Part shown: one piece after another, positions 1-10,227 of the stretch
Numbering within the stretch: position 1 is the first letter of the stretch
Layout: every line of letters starts with the position of its first letter
NCBI GenBank assembly: GCA_009760855.2
Contig: WPIO01000015.1
Location: 5,073,501-5,137,500, forward strand
DNA: 64,000 bases
Direction of reading: 5' to 3'
Origin: Cristatella mucedo
Taxonomy: Eukaryota; Bryozoa; Phylactolaemata; Cristatellidae
Position numbers and translations under genes: made by a program
The notes under the pieces: model-generated
The model's input: only the letters and a program-made list of their open reading frames with translations
Told to the model about the DNA's origin: nothing
Database searches by the model: none

Positions 1-120
1 GATTTAAGTGATCCTGTTGATAATGGAGATGCAGTAAATAGAAAGTATAAAGATACCAATTTCGTTACCAAAGTATCAAGAGGAACTACAGCAGATGGAG
101 ATATCGATATGAAAAATTAT
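1..120 (+). pseudogene. Tail-fibre/collar-like protein remnant, 5' part
   Basis: The + frame from base 1 reads an uninterrupted segment with a motif of the form DPVDNGDAVNRKYKD followed by GDIDMKN. The D-P-x5-DA-x3-K-Y spacing is typical of phage tail-fibre/collar repeats, and similar repeats occur in large virus-like DNA transposons of invertebrates (family knowledge, from memory). The gene begins outside the window. At base 120 the frame is broken by an L2-A insertion and resumes at 2322 in the same frame with a second repeat of the same kind. AT-rich codon use differs from the GC-rich CSPG-like exons. The virus-like assignment rests on the repeat motif only. Confidence 0.5.
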
Positions 121-125
121 TACTA

Positions 126-2078
126 GCCAAGTCTACTAAACGAAAGCTTGAAAAGGCATACAAAAGATCCGGACTAACTGTCCATCGACAGGCATATGAA
201 GATTACTGTAGGTCGTATCAATCGATCCTAGCAAAGGCTAAGTCTAGCTTCTATAGAAACATTGTTGAATCACAGATGCACAATCCAAAAATGCTGATGT
301 CGACAATAAACCATCTCCTCAACCGTTCCCAGGTTAGCTCCTTACCAGATGATCCTTGTGATGGTCTAGCCGATCGCTTCTCTCGATTCTTTGTGCAGAA
401 GATAGACAAACTCAGGGAATCCATCCCTGCGATGACAACCTTCCCACTAGAATGCTGTTCCTCGGTTCCTGGCTGCGCCTCAATGTCTGCATTTAAACAG
501 GTCACCAGTGATGTAGTCCTAAAGCTCGTATCTCAATCAAAGAAGACAACAAGTCCACTGGACCCTATTCCCACTGTCCTGCTCCTACGTTGCATTGATC
601 TGCTGCTGCCATGCATAACCAACATCATTAATATGTCATTAGCCTCAGGTCAGGTCCCAGCACCTTTCAAAAAAGCTGTAGTCAGGCCACTTCTCAAGAA
701 AGCTACACTAGACCAAGAGAACTTAAGCAACTACCGCCCAGTCTCCCTTCTTCCATTCCTATCAAAGACACTGGAACGGGTCGTGGCAGACCAGCTGATC
801 TCGTATATCGAAACCTCACACCTTGCTAGTAAGTTCCAGTCTGGCTTTAGAGCTAATCACTCCACAGAGTCAGCATTGCTTCGGGTATACAACGACCTAC
901 TTAGGAATGCAGACATGGGTATAGTGTCTCTTCTTGTTTTGCTCGATCTTTCGGCAGCTTTTGATACCATCGATCACAAAGTACTTCTAGAGCGCCTCTC
1001 ATCTCGCCTGGGCATCACTGGCACTGCTCTGCAGTGGTTCAGGTCCTATCTCAGTGGGAGACTCCAGAGTGTTGACGTGAATGGACAAAGATCATCTGAA
1101 GAACCTCTAAAATATGGAGTACCTCAGGGCTCTGTGCTAGGTCCGGTCCTTTTCACCGTTTATACTCTCCCTCTGGCTGATTTGATTGCCAAGCACAATC
1201 TAGGCTTTCACTTCTATGCAAGTGACACTCAGTTGTACCTTTGCTTTGATCCCTCCCAGCCTTCGAGCACCTCAAATTCTCTCAACTCACTTGCTGCATG
1301 CATTGATGACATCCGATCATGGATGGCAGCAAATTTTCTAAAACTAAACGATGATAAAACTAACTTACTAGTTATGGGCAAACCTAGTGTTATTCAGAAA
1401 TTGGAAAGGCTGACTTTCAAAATTGGCTCTGCCAGCATATCTCCAGTTGCATCAGCTCGAAATCTAGGTGTCATATTCCAAAGCGACCTCTCGTTAGACG
1501 ACCACATCAGCTCCACAGTCAAATCAGCCTATTTTCAGCTTCATAACATTGCTAAAATTAGGGCTTGTTTAGATAAGGATACCACGTCCAAGTTGGTCCA
1601 TGCATTCGTGACATCTCGTCTCGACTTCTGCAACTCACTGCTTACTGGCCTACCAGCATGTGCGATCAGGCGATTGCAGCTGGTGCAAAACTCTGCAGCT
1701 AGGCTTGTCTGTCGTGAGCGTCGCAGTTGCCACATTACTCCACTTCTCGCCGACCTGCACTGGTTACCAGTCAAGCAACGGATTGACTTCAAGGTTTTGT
1801 CGCTCACTTTTAGGTCTCTTCATTCTATGGCTCCAGCCTATCTTTCAGATTTACTACCCCATCACGCAAAGCATCGTACCACTCGCTGTTCGGAATCCAA
1901 CAGTCTAGAAATACCTCGTACAAACCTTAAATCCTTTGGAGACCGTGCATTTAGCTGGTATGCTCCCACAGCCTGGAACTCCCTCCCGACCTGCATCAGA
2001 ACATCCCCTGACCTGACCACATTTAAAAGAAACTTAAAAACATACCTATTTAGGACAGCATTTAGTGGGTCCTTGTGA
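126..2078 (+). CDS. Reverse transcriptase ORF of L2-A, N-terminally truncated
   Basis: The frame is open for about 650 codons from the element's 5' end. The first ATG is at 276, but homologous coding starts upstream at 126, so no native start is present. RT landmarks are the LSAAFDTIDHKVLL block (near 950-980), GVPQGSVLGPVLF (near 1110) and the palm motif near 1213. The palm motif reads FYASDTQLYL where the 31-kb and 56.8-kb copies have YADD, so the first catalytic aspartate is replaced by serine. NDDKTNLLVMG follows, and the C-terminal region ends in FRTAFSGSL. The endonuclease domain is absent. The product would be cytoplasmic and is expected to be inactive because of the missing endonuclease and the altered active site. 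Confidence 0.85.
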   Translation, partial: AKSTKRKLEKAYKRSGLTVHRQAYEDYCRSYQSILAKAKSSFYRNIVESQMHNPKMLMSTINHLLNRSQVSSLPDDPCDGLADRFSRFFVQKIDKLRESIPAMTTFPLECCSSVPGCASMSAFKQVTSDVVLKLVSQSKKTTSPLDPIPTVLLLRCIDLLLPCITNIINMSLASGQVPAPFKKAVVRPLLKKATLDQENLSNYRPVSLLPFLSKTLERVVADQLISYIETSHLASKFQSGFRANHSTESALLRVYNDLLRNADMGIVSLLVLLDLSAAFDTIDHKVLLERLSSRLGITGTALQWFRSYLSGRLQSVDVNGQRSSEEPLKYGVPQGSVLGPVLFTVYTLPLADLIAKHNLGFHFYASDTQLYLCFDPSQPSSTSNSLNSLAACIDDIRSWMAANFLKLNDDKTNLLVMGKPSVIQKLERLTFKIGSASISPVASARNLGVIFQSDLSLDDHISSTVKSAYFQLHNIAKIRACLDKDTTSKLVHAFVTSRLDFCNSLLTGLPACAIRRLQLVQNSAARLVCRERRSCHITPLLADLHWLPVKQRIDFKVLSLTFRSLHSMAPAYLSDLLPHHAKHRTTRCSESNSLEIPRTNLKSFGDRAFSWYAPTAWNSLPTCIRTSPDLTTFKRNLKTYLFRTAFSGSL

Positions 2079-2246
2079 TTCGTCCTCGATGTGCTTATGC
2101 GTGCTGACACTGTTCATGCTGCCACTAACCACATTTGCATGCTGACCCAGTGCATGTAACCCCTAACCATGTTATTCATTTTGTTTGTTTTTCAAGCATG
2201 ATTTTACTTACTATTCTATTGCGTATCACTTTGCAGCAAATGTAAA

Positions 2247-2280
2247 GCGCCTAGAAAGAGATTAAGTTCTCTGAGGGCGC
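2247..2280 (+). other. 3' stem-loop of L2-A RNA
   Basis: GCGCC and GGGCGC pair at the ends of a hairpin, with AGAGA/TCTCT pairing inside, immediately before the (ATT)n tail. The stem is preserved with compensating or mild changes in most family A copies in this window (for example near 10270, 11700, 30365 and 50955). In L2-clade LINEs such as the eel element, a 3' stem-loop is recognised by the element's own RT (established knowledge). That role here is inferred from position and conservation. Confidence 0.6.
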
Positions 2281-2321
2281 TTTATCAAGTGCAATATTAT
2301 TATTATTATTATTGTTATTAT

Positions 2322-2896
2322 AAGAGATTAGGACTAGCAAATCCTGTAAATCCTATTGATGCTGCAACAAAAGATTATGCAAACAGTAAACTTCCGAAAA
2401 CTGGTTGAGTCATTAATTGGTCACTGATTGTGAATGGAAATGTGGCTGCTGGTGGTTCTCCTATTTCTAATGATGATATTCCAAAAAATCGTATATGGAT
2501 ACTAATTTTCTTAAGCTAGCTGGAGGAATTCTCAATGAAAATTTAGATATGAATGGATACTCTATCTTCTTAGAAAACGATCCTGGTAATACTAATAATA
2601 ATAATAATGATGGTGTAAAATTTACCTATCTCAACAGAATATCTGATGAAAATATTGCTGTAGTATGCTTTTGGGAAACTGCTGATGGGTCTTTACCTAC
2701 ATAACTATATGGAAAAACAATTAACGGACGACAGATCTCTACATTAGCTGATACAACTATTACCGGAGGTTTGTTTGTTGTTACAACATTGTGTGAATAT
2801 ACACCTGGAAAAAAAAGCATAGTACAACCACTTCCGTCAACGTTAGTGCCGGTACAAGATCAATTATATGGTGGATATATATTTGATGCGGATTAA
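2322..2896 (+). pseudogene. Tail-fibre/collar-like protein remnant, 3' part
   Basis: This continues the gene broken at base 120. It reads RLGLANPVNPIDAATKDY in the same frame, a second collar-type D-A-T-K repeat. An in-frame TGA follows near 2406, and a frame change leads into 2495-2704, which contains NENLDMNGYSIFLENDPGN and an Asn run. A premature stop at 2702 is followed by more protein-like sequence (YGKTINGRQISTLADTT) that continues to a stop at 2894-2896. At least one stop and one frameshift make this a dead gene. The domain is a structural fibre/adhesin-like type, with no catalytic motif seen. Confidence 0.5.
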
Positions 2897-2984
2897 AAAG
2901 TGGTTCAGTCATCAACTTCTATATACGGTTAAACAATTTTTGATAAATAGTTAAACATCTCTTTTTATCTAGCAATAACATAAA

Positions 2985-3395
2985 ATGCTTAGCAGAAGAT
3001 TATCAGAAATGAATGGAACTCAAAATCGTAGTAAAAATAGAATAACAAATATTGGCTCTACTATTAGTGAATTAGAAGCTGTAGTTAAAACATTTGCCGA
3101 TAATAATTGAATTCGAAAAGACTACTATGATATTGTAAGAGGTAAATTATCTGCTAAGTAACAAAAAAATGTAAATGTCGGTTATCCTGTTAATTGAAAT
3201 GATTTATCAACGAATCAGTATCTTAATACAAAAGTTGGGACTGAAGGTGGACAAGAACCATTGCAATGCAGTGCCATTTATGCCAGGCGATACGGGTACC
3301 TCAAGAATGAAATTTCAAGCAATATTATCATACAAATATAAAAATATCAAGCAGAAAAAGCAGAGAAACTTCACCCAAGTCTGCGATCCCTTAGA
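2985..3395 (+). pseudogene. Second virus-like ORF remnant
   Basis: An ATG at 2985 opens a frame with a basic Asn-rich start (SEMNGTQNRSKNRITNIGS) and a short Leu/Ile/Val-rich stretch, then an in-frame stop after about 41 codons. Protein-like sequence continues with scattered stops (GYPVN, NDLSTNQYLNTKVGTEGGQ) to about 3390, where L2-A sequence in antisense begins. The start lies 89 bases after the preceding fibre-like gene, on the same strand, as in a compact virus-like element. The family is not recognised. The breakpoint near 3395 suggests that recombination or deletion removed the rest. Confidence 0.3.
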
Positions 3396-5300
3396 ATTTT
3401 GTTATACATCCTAAGCAATGCTGACTCTGTGGAGTACTTGGCTCTTAATACAGACTGGAGCTTAATTTCTTGATCTGAGTCTCAATACAATAGTTCAGGT
3501 GATATAACCACAATTCTTTTCAGTGTCTTCAGTAGGAAAATTTAGGAGAGATATGATAAAAGCTGGTAAGATTCTAACGGTATGGCATTGGTTGCTTAAC
3601 TTGCCTAAAGTGGCATAACAACAAAATTTAAGAAAGATGCACGGGCATGTGCAAAGGTTAAATGCATATTTATTTTGTAAGTTGGGCAAGGTAGCAATAG
3701 ATCTAAGCTGGTACGACGATGGGAGTGTGATCAAGAGAGCTGGCAGGATTAACGATGACGAAAACAATAAATTTGATATAGTGCCCTCAGAGAACTCAAT
3801 GTGTTTATAGGCAACTACATTTTCTGCACTGTAAAATTAGTTTCATTGAGTGGTCACACTTGGTTCTTTAAATGCAGAGATCAAGGTAGTGCTCAGAATC
3901 TGGTGTCATGTGCCCTGTGTCGATAAAGTTGAGGGAGAGCACACCAAAGAGGATTCTGAAACCTTATGCATGGACGCTATGATCTGGTCATCTTCCTGAC
4001 AAAGAAGCTAGTGAAGTAATCGGTTGGTTACCACCGTGATTACTAGGATAAAAACTTACCTGGGAGATGTTAATAAGATCATTTATGGTTATGGTAGACA
4101 TCGGTAATTTGAACTGTGCAGTGACGATTGAACAATATTTTTGTAGCAGCTAGGCTTACAACGTTTAATTTGAATGATAACCAGTAGTCTTCGTATATTT
4201 GACATGGGATTTTCAATCCTGCTCTTTTATGGACTTTCTCGAGCTTATCCCCAGCAGGCCTTCCCAGTCCAGTTTTAACTACTGATGTAAATCATCGGCC
4301 TGTGAACGAGTGCTCACACTACTCTTAAAAGAGATTCCGACTCGTTCGGCATAGGTCGTGAGGTAGCAATCCATAATCAATTACATGCCGGGAGGGAGAT
4401 TGAGCAGCAGGGGCCAAGATAATATCTTCTCTCTGACAGCATCGAACTAAAGGTTTTTGAAGTTTCACGATTCGCAGATGATCTTCAATGTAGAAAAGGG
4501 CACATGTTGTACAATGAATATGATCGGCATATTGTCAGATAAGCGGACTTCGACAGTTCAAGGGGCTGATAGCACACATTTATGGAAGAATATTTGACCA
4601 TGTGTATAATCCATGTTATGAGTGGGGTCATGCATACGAGGCACAAGAGAAAATGTGTAAGTCAGTTCACGATATTTAGCACTTATGGCGTCAGATACGT
4701 CCTTAGATTGAACGTTAAAAATCACCAGTAACTAGTAAGATCGATTTATTGCACTATTAATTGAAATGAGATTAGAAAAACTTGTGATCCAGAAGAACTC
4801 GATATTTCACTGCACACGATTACTGCCACTATTGACGTTTTTTCCGGAGGTAATTGAAAAAAGAGATTTAATAGAATATCATTTATTTGTATAACACCCT
4901 AAGAGAATGTAATCTATATCCTGGCGCTTCACATATGTCATGGGGCTCGAGCCCAAGACCTCGGCCAGACCTTGGTCGGGGCGAGTACCTTAACCACTTC
5001 TAAAGACTGATTCAAAGGGACTGCAAACGGTTTGTAATTAAAGAAAGAATGATATAAAAGGACAAGGCATCCTCCGGTTTTAATATATCGACAGATATGC
5101 AAGATCGAGAAAGCACTTGGGTAGCATCGGTTATAGTTGAGTGCTGTGTCGCTTTCAGCAAACTGTCGTACCAACAACAGGCCAAGATTGCCAACAATAA
5201 CTTTGAATATTGTAACACTGTGGATAATCTGGAAATAATCATTGCTAAAACAGATATAATCCAGAAATTACAATTCGTATCAATGTTAAGGTTAAACAAT
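3395..5300 (-). mobile_element. Degenerate L2-A copy with endonuclease and RT remnants
   Basis: On the minus strand, fragments match the family A RT (3416-3470 corresponds to the segment coding FRANHSTESALL; 3680-3770 to an upstream RT segment), the endonuclease-RT linker (4245-4440) and the endonuclease N-terminal part (5000-5180, containing RYIKTGG and FNYKPFAVP). A short L2-A 3' end (about 3762-3890, with the stem-loop) is inserted inside. The same composite, including that internal insertion, recurs in the opposite orientation at 47.7-49.2 kb, so the two are duplicated copies. Frames are heavily broken. Confidence 0.65.
4930..5003 (-). mobile_element. tRNA-derived SINE head, degenerate
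   Basis: On the minus strand an A-box-like TGGTTAAGG and a B-box-like GGGCTCGAGCCC are spaced as in a tRNA. The segment abuts L2-A endonuclease sequence and resembles the SINE heads at 37011 and 17.8 kb. The tail is not identifiable. Confidence 0.45.
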
Positions 5301-5303
5301 GTT

Positions 5304-5555
5304 TAAAGGTTTCCCCTGCAAGCGGCAATGATAATGTGTTATATTTAATGATAGAGATATATAATCAGTGTGCTTAAACGGTGATGATTTACTTTAAGGT
5401 ACCAGTAAAAAGGACCAAAAAAAAGAAGCCGATCATGTAAGTTTAACTTTTTTTTGCCTTTGTGATGAAATTATTTGACACGTTGCAGAATAGTATGTAC
5501 TAAAGCATAACGGCTCAGATTTTTGAATGTATGATGAGATATAGCTACTGCATGT
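5304..5555. other. No gene identified
   Basis: AT-rich sequence without a recognisable ORF or repeat match inside the window. Confidence 0.4.
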
Positions 5556-5559
5556 ACAT

Positions 5560-6005
5560 TAGCTGGCAGAAGAACGTGATATATGACAGATTTGGTCTGA
5601 GATACTCATAGTATATGCATGCTGATAATGCACCACCAAGTGATCCCTCGTGTATTGAAAGATTCGGCTTCACGCCTGAATCTATCCTTCCAAGTATAAA
5701 TAATCATCACTAGCTTAAATGTGAGGGTAGGCTTCGGGAGAAATAAATAATATTCCATCGCAATTCAACCCGCTAACATTTCAAAATGCCAGGCCATCAT
5801 TTCTTCTGGAAACGCCCATCTTCTATGGCCAGCATCGAACCTTGCTAAAAATGAAAGCTGAGTAAATTATGCTCGTGTTCTGTTGCCCGGAAATAAGGCT
5901 AATTCTAGATTAAAATCTGGTGCTCTACAAACTAATACGTCTCATCACAAGCTTTTGCTTAAGTCAGCCATGTCTATTAAACTTCGACCTACGGGAGTTA
6001 AAAGA
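5560..6005 (+). repeat. Upstream-flank fragment of the small secreted-protein gene repeat
   Basis: This segment resembles 19080-19330 and 25440-25700 (same strand) and 46700-46950 and 12000-12180 (opposite strand). Shared landmarks are a TCACTAGCTTA..TGTGA..GTAGGCTTC block and a following AACATNTTGGAC-like stretch. In the other copies this block lies about 0.8-1.2 kb upstream of the signal-peptide exon. No exon follows here, so this is an orphan fragment. Confidence 0.45.
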
Positions 6006-6780
6006 CAGGGTCAGTTGATATCATGATATACTAAGTCCTTTATTTGGCAGCCGTTTTTATAAGATTCAGTTTTTCCACATAAGGACTATAGCGTAGCTGG
6101 TGCTGTGAACTCACGAAGAAAACTAGTAACCAAGCCCTTCATTGATATTAAAAATGCTTGTCACCTACAGACGAAATTTCGTTGCACACGTCTGTACTAG
6201 ACGTATGAGGGTATGGTGCATTCTCTGGCTTCAAAATAGTGCGATCCCAATAAGTGATATGCCTTTTCAATATTTGTACAGGTATGTTGTTCTATTTTTG
6301 CTAAGTTCGGCATCATCATGGAATAGGTAGGCCATGTCTGTAACACTCAACGATTTGATGCATCATCAAATCAGCCTTGTGTGGGGGTAATTTAACCTAA
6401 TGGTAATATTAAGTTTAGCCCAAAAGGCCTTGGGAGAACTGAACAGTTTTCAATCAGATTCCAAACATGGTATGACATAATCAATATAATATCCGTAGTA
6501 TTATTTTAATTCGGGCAAGCTACAGTTGGCACTACTCTCGCAAAGGCTAACGTGCAAAAGCACAAAAAGGCACTTATAGCCACTTAATACGGAGATATTC
6601 TCTATACAGCCCATGCATAGTCCCTGGCTCAGCACGAAAGGCATTACGATGCTGAATAGGTCATAATAACAACAACTCCATTACTCTTTAACGGCACCAT
6701 CAGAAAATATTTTTCCATGAACTTTATCTTTGTTGTAAGCACAGCAGAATCAAAATTAAATGATAACATGCCCTATGCAA
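6005..6780. other. No gene identified
   Basis: Low-complexity AT-rich DNA. The short ORF at 6142-6330 shows no recognisable domain and no conservation elsewhere in the window. Confidence 0.4.
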
Positions 6781-7250
6781 TCAAGCCTAACGAGCTCAGG
6801 GTAACGTACACAGCACAGAATCAACATATAAATGCAGTTAGTGGTAGCATGAGCATTTTAAGTGTAACTAAGCATTTAAGCCAAGAATAATAAAAAGACA
6901 CTACATGCTGTGATAAACAAAACGTCGTCAAGTCAGGGGATTCTGTCTCGCCTAGCGAGAATAAGTTCCACACCGTGGGAGCATATAAATTAAAGGCAGG
7001 TCATCGACAGAATTTTAGATCCGTATTAGATTAGCTAAACGGTTGATTCAGAAATGTAGCTAGCATGGTGCCTTGTCTTGTTGTGTGGAGAGTAGTGCCA
7101 GAAGCTTGAAGTGGGAAGCTTCTGGATTGGGAGCTTGTGAAGGTTGGAAGGACTGCCTTTTTTATCAGTAGTTTGATTGGTTATCCGGATTTTTGAGATG
7201 CACTCTGTAATGTCGTAAAACAAGTACGTCAAATATTTAAAGCAGCTCTA
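6780..7250 (-). mobile_element. Ancient L2-A 3' fragment
   Basis: Minus-strand similarity to the L2-A 3' UTR (around 6790-6890) and the RT C-terminal region (around 6970-7100, corresponding to the segment ending in CTCCCACAGCCTGGAAC in the young copy). It is strongly diverged, and no tail is preserved. Confidence 0.45.
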
Positions 7251-7309
7251 CAATGCTATAGGCTTTATTGCGGCAATATAAGATGCCGGAATTTATCCTG
7301 ACCTCACGC

Positions 7310-7800
7310 ATTATCGATCCTCAGATTGTAACCGTGTGTAACACCCTGTGCTACATCAGCAAAAACGTGAGCGGCTCCACCGACCAATCGTTCGGCTCTC
7401 TGCACAAGTGTTGCACTGGCATGTAAAGCGGCTCCAATCAGCTGCGCCCTGCCAGAGCTTCAAGCAAGATTCGTTTGAACTCTTCGTACTTTACAATACT
7501 AAGTTTTTGGTTTTAGTCTTCTTACAGCAACTAGCCGACAACAATTATCGACTAAATATGGGATTGTTACAGATTCACCTTTAACGACTTCAGTGAGTTG
7601 ATACAGAGCTTCACTGCTAAACTGGACATCTTGTTGTGCTTCCTGCAAAAATATGATACAAGTGTGTCATTGTTATATGGTCAAACATTAAGCTCTCAAA
7701 AAATGTTTTCGGATAATCTATTAAACTGCTTCGACACTCACCTGACTTACTTGAGCGGCCAAAGCTCCACGTGGAAGGGACACAAAGTGCTTGATGAGCA
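7310..7800 (-). pseudogene. Small secreted-protein family, copy S1 (decayed)
   Basis: Minus strand. The end of exon 1 is at about 7742-7795, with an intact donor CAG|GTGAGT but without the ATG, because the 5' part has been replaced by L2-like sequence. Exon 2 is 7579-7621, exactly 43 nt, with a donor GTGAAT; it encodes FSSEALYQLTEVVK. Exon 3 (about 7320-7490) has a mutated acceptor (the aligned CAG reads TAA). It encodes YEEFKRILLEALA, then after a frameshift AQLIGAALHASATLVQ and a GGAAHVFADVAQ-like stretch. The 43-nt exon 2 with a conserved phase, despite sequence divergence, shows past coding constraint. Function unknown. Confidence 0.5.
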
Positions 7801-7823
7801 CCTCTCATCTCGCTTGGGCTGCT
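7800..7823 (+). mobile_element. Short L2-A scrap
   Basis: The segment CACCTCTCATCTCGCTTGGG matches L2-A RT sequence near 1000 of the young copy. It truncates the 5' side of gene copy S1. Confidence 0.35.
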
Positions 7824-7844
7824 AATGAATGGGTACCTTGAGGA

Positions 7845-8253
7845 TCTCTCCTTGTTCCGTCCGTTTAACGGTTCAAGCGGTGCAGCATTTCAGCTAGGTA
7901 CAAATGAGCTAAGCTGTTTGGACCTTGTGAAGCGGCATAAGAACTTTGCTCTGTATCCTTTGCTCAACCGGCATTTATCTCTTTTAGCAAAGGAGAAACG
8001 TGCTCAAACCGCTGGGACCAGAAGAATAGCCTAGCGGCCATATTCACAGTCTCCTGCAGTGGTGTAATAGCTTTCTTTGGCACCCCAGCCAAAAAAGAAT
8101 TACACTAATCTAGCCGAGACAGAACTAAGGAGCTAGCGAAATTTTTGCAAGCAAAAAGGAGACAGCTCCTAATCTTGGATATGGATAGGACGTGAAGGCT
8201 CGCTTTAGAATCAGTATTCTGAATGAAGCTTTTAAATCTGAGGCAGCATGCTA
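7845..8253 (-). mobile_element. L2-B fragment (RT C-terminal region)
   Basis: The minus strand matches the L2-B copy at 51590-51975, covering the segments coding for the FNFKSFIQ-like block through PSYLAELLH. It lacks the terminal (ACATT)n tail. Moderately diverged with frameshifts. Immediately downstream (8290-8345) is a short plus-strand L2-A 3' end-like sequence. Confidence 0.6.
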
Positions 8254-8879
8254 TCAATAACAAGTTGATTATTATTACTTAGCAGTGAATTTAGAGTCCT
8301 AGAGAGAGACGGAGTTCTCTGAGGGTGATATTCCAAATATATCATTTTTATCATAATTGCTAAGTGAGTGCATAAGTTGCGACATGATAACACAATGAAA
8401 CTACGACTCACTTTTACATGCAGCCTTTGCTTAGAAATCACTCCTGTCTGACTTTTGAAAATTTAACTGCAAACGGCATTGAAAAATGCTTAGAAAATAA
8501 TGCTTGTTCCTTGTTAAGTTTAAGTAACTAATAGATGTATTACCATCACATTCTAACCCATGTGAACATTCACTCACCGAGAGTATGGTTTTTCACATCT
8601 TTCGCCTAGGGCCTTGATAAATATAGTTCTCTGTGGGTGTATTTCAGAACACATAACGGTAAAGTATTTATTTAGTTTTCAGCCGCCATAAAATCGTTTG
8701 TCACTAAATCAAAAGTCATCTAGATCTGCCAGATGAATTCTGTAGACTCATAATAAAATTCCATCGAATATTTCTAGCAGGTCAACAATGTCCAAGTTTT
8801 TTTTGGACAATTGCATGTGCTTTCGTGTATAACGTCTCATGTTATCGATCCAGAGATCTTAACAATGTGCAACATCCTG

Positions 8880-9339
8880 CTATACACCAGCAGCAAACTA
8901 AGCTGCTCCATTAACCAATCGTGCTGCTCATTCCGAAAATAATGCACCACCAGTTATAGCAGCTCCAATTAGTGGAGCAGATAGTGTATCAAGGGCACTA
9001 AGCATGCATATTTTTGAATCTTCATATTCAAAATCATTAAAGTTTCAGGTTTAGTCCAGCCAGAGCAAGCTATCTAAAACCATAGTAAAGCCCATGTGGG
9101 TTGTAAAAGGCCCACGTAGAAAAGCTTCATTGAGTTAATCCACAGCCTTACTGCCAAGCTAGAAATTTTGTATTGATTTCTACAAAAATGTCATCAAAGT
9201 TTATCATTACTCTACAATCAAAATCTAGTATTCTAAAAATGTACCATGACAATCAATAAAACTGACTCCCCAGACTTATTTCAGCTGCATAAGCGCCACA
9301 ATGATAGGTCACAAAGACTGCTGCAGCTACTAGCTTCAG
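8880..9339 (-). pseudogene. Small secreted-protein family, copy S2 (decayed)
   Basis: Minus strand. Exon 1 (9271-9338) encodes a KLVAAAVFVTYHCGAYAAE-type signal peptide, but the ATG is lost by a one-base change (CCATGAAG reads CCTGAAG). The donor reads GGGAGT instead of GTGAGT. An exon 2-like segment lies at 9130-9165. Exon 3 (about 8935-9045) encodes YEDSKICMLSALDTLSAPL, then IGAAITGGALFSE and a stop. A conserved upstream acceptor TTTTTTAG is present just before the lost ATG. Its upstream flank appears to extend, interrupted by three L2-A insertions, to about 12.2 kb. Confidence 0.5.
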
Positions 9340-10227
9340 GAAACCTAAAAAATAGCCCAGTTAACAGACAAAAACGCATTTTTGGGAAAGAAGTTTCAGC
9401 ACAAAATAGAGGATAAATGAAAAAATAAATGCACTTTCATTCTGTTCTACCATATTTCATGCCGTTAGAACGTTTTTGCACAAAAATGTTGTAAACAATC
9501 TCCTCACACAAAATATTAGGACATTTTGTTTGCAATACTGTACTGGCTAAAAGTGAAAAAAATTGCAAAAGCAGGTGGCTGAATTATGCGACTGATGACT
9601 TTTCAATTAGAAGCAAGTAGCTAGAAGAATTAAATTCAGTTGGGAAAACCTATAGGGTCGGCATCACCAAGTAGTTACCAAAGTTCAAGTCTTTCATTCA
9701 TAGCTGGCGATTATTGTATTCCTAAATAATCACAGAGGTCAATATAACAAACTCAGCCCAAAGAAACCTAAGCGAAATTCAAAGCTCAGTCTTGATCGAA
9801 AATATTTTAATAATATCTCAAAATAAGGTTTTGAAATAAACTAGAAATTACTTACAGAAATTAATAGTGCTACTTATTTTTAGAAAGCATGATCCTAAAA
9901 CTGTTTATGCTACACGTTAACTTTAGCTGACGATCAAATATGTCAATTGAGCTGACAAGCTATGTATAAGACCTGCATAGCAAAAATATGGCCTCAAGGA
10001 CTTTTGAGGAACGTACACATTTTAGATTCAAGCTGTGCTGGGTGAGGTCATTTTTTCTCTCAAATCGATTCGCGACTTTATGTGCTATTGTGCCGTGTAA
10101 CTCTTTGTATTTTAAGAAATTATGGAAATGGACATAGTAATAATAAAAATAATGCAATTGGTAAGAAGGCCTCAGAGAAGCCGATCTCTTTCGAGGCACT
10201 TTAAATTTGCTTGAAAGATAACGCGAT
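9340..10227 (-). repeat. Upstream flank of gene copy S2
   Basis: Diverged similarity to the upstream flanks of copies S3, S4 and S5. For example, TTTAGAAAGCATGATCCTAA near 9880 corresponds to a block near 45880. No ORF of note. The flank continues beyond L2-A insertions at 11.38-11.65 and 11.88-12.2 kb. Confidence 0.4.

Larger units (their letters stand above)
121..2316 (+). mobile_element. L2-type non-LTR retrotransposon (family A), 5'-truncated young copy
   Basis: This is a family A LINE inserted inside the fibre-like gene. It starts in the linker between endonuclease and reverse transcriptase, carries the RT frame to 2078, and has a roughly 240-base 3' UTR, a terminal stem-loop at 2247-2280 and an (ATT)n tail. 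The pentamer ATTAT is present both at 116-120 and at 2317-2321. Removing the insertion restores the host frame exactly, so the boundaries are well supported, although ATTAT also resembles the tail. The 5' truncation is typical of target-primed reverse transcription. Sequence and protein are very close to the minus-strand copy near 31 kb, so this is a recent insertion. Confidence 0.85.

Noticed and set aside
1-2896. Bacterial phage contamination for the fibre-like gene
   Set aside because: It is split in frame by an animal L2-type LINE and continuous with the other repeats, so it is part of this genome.
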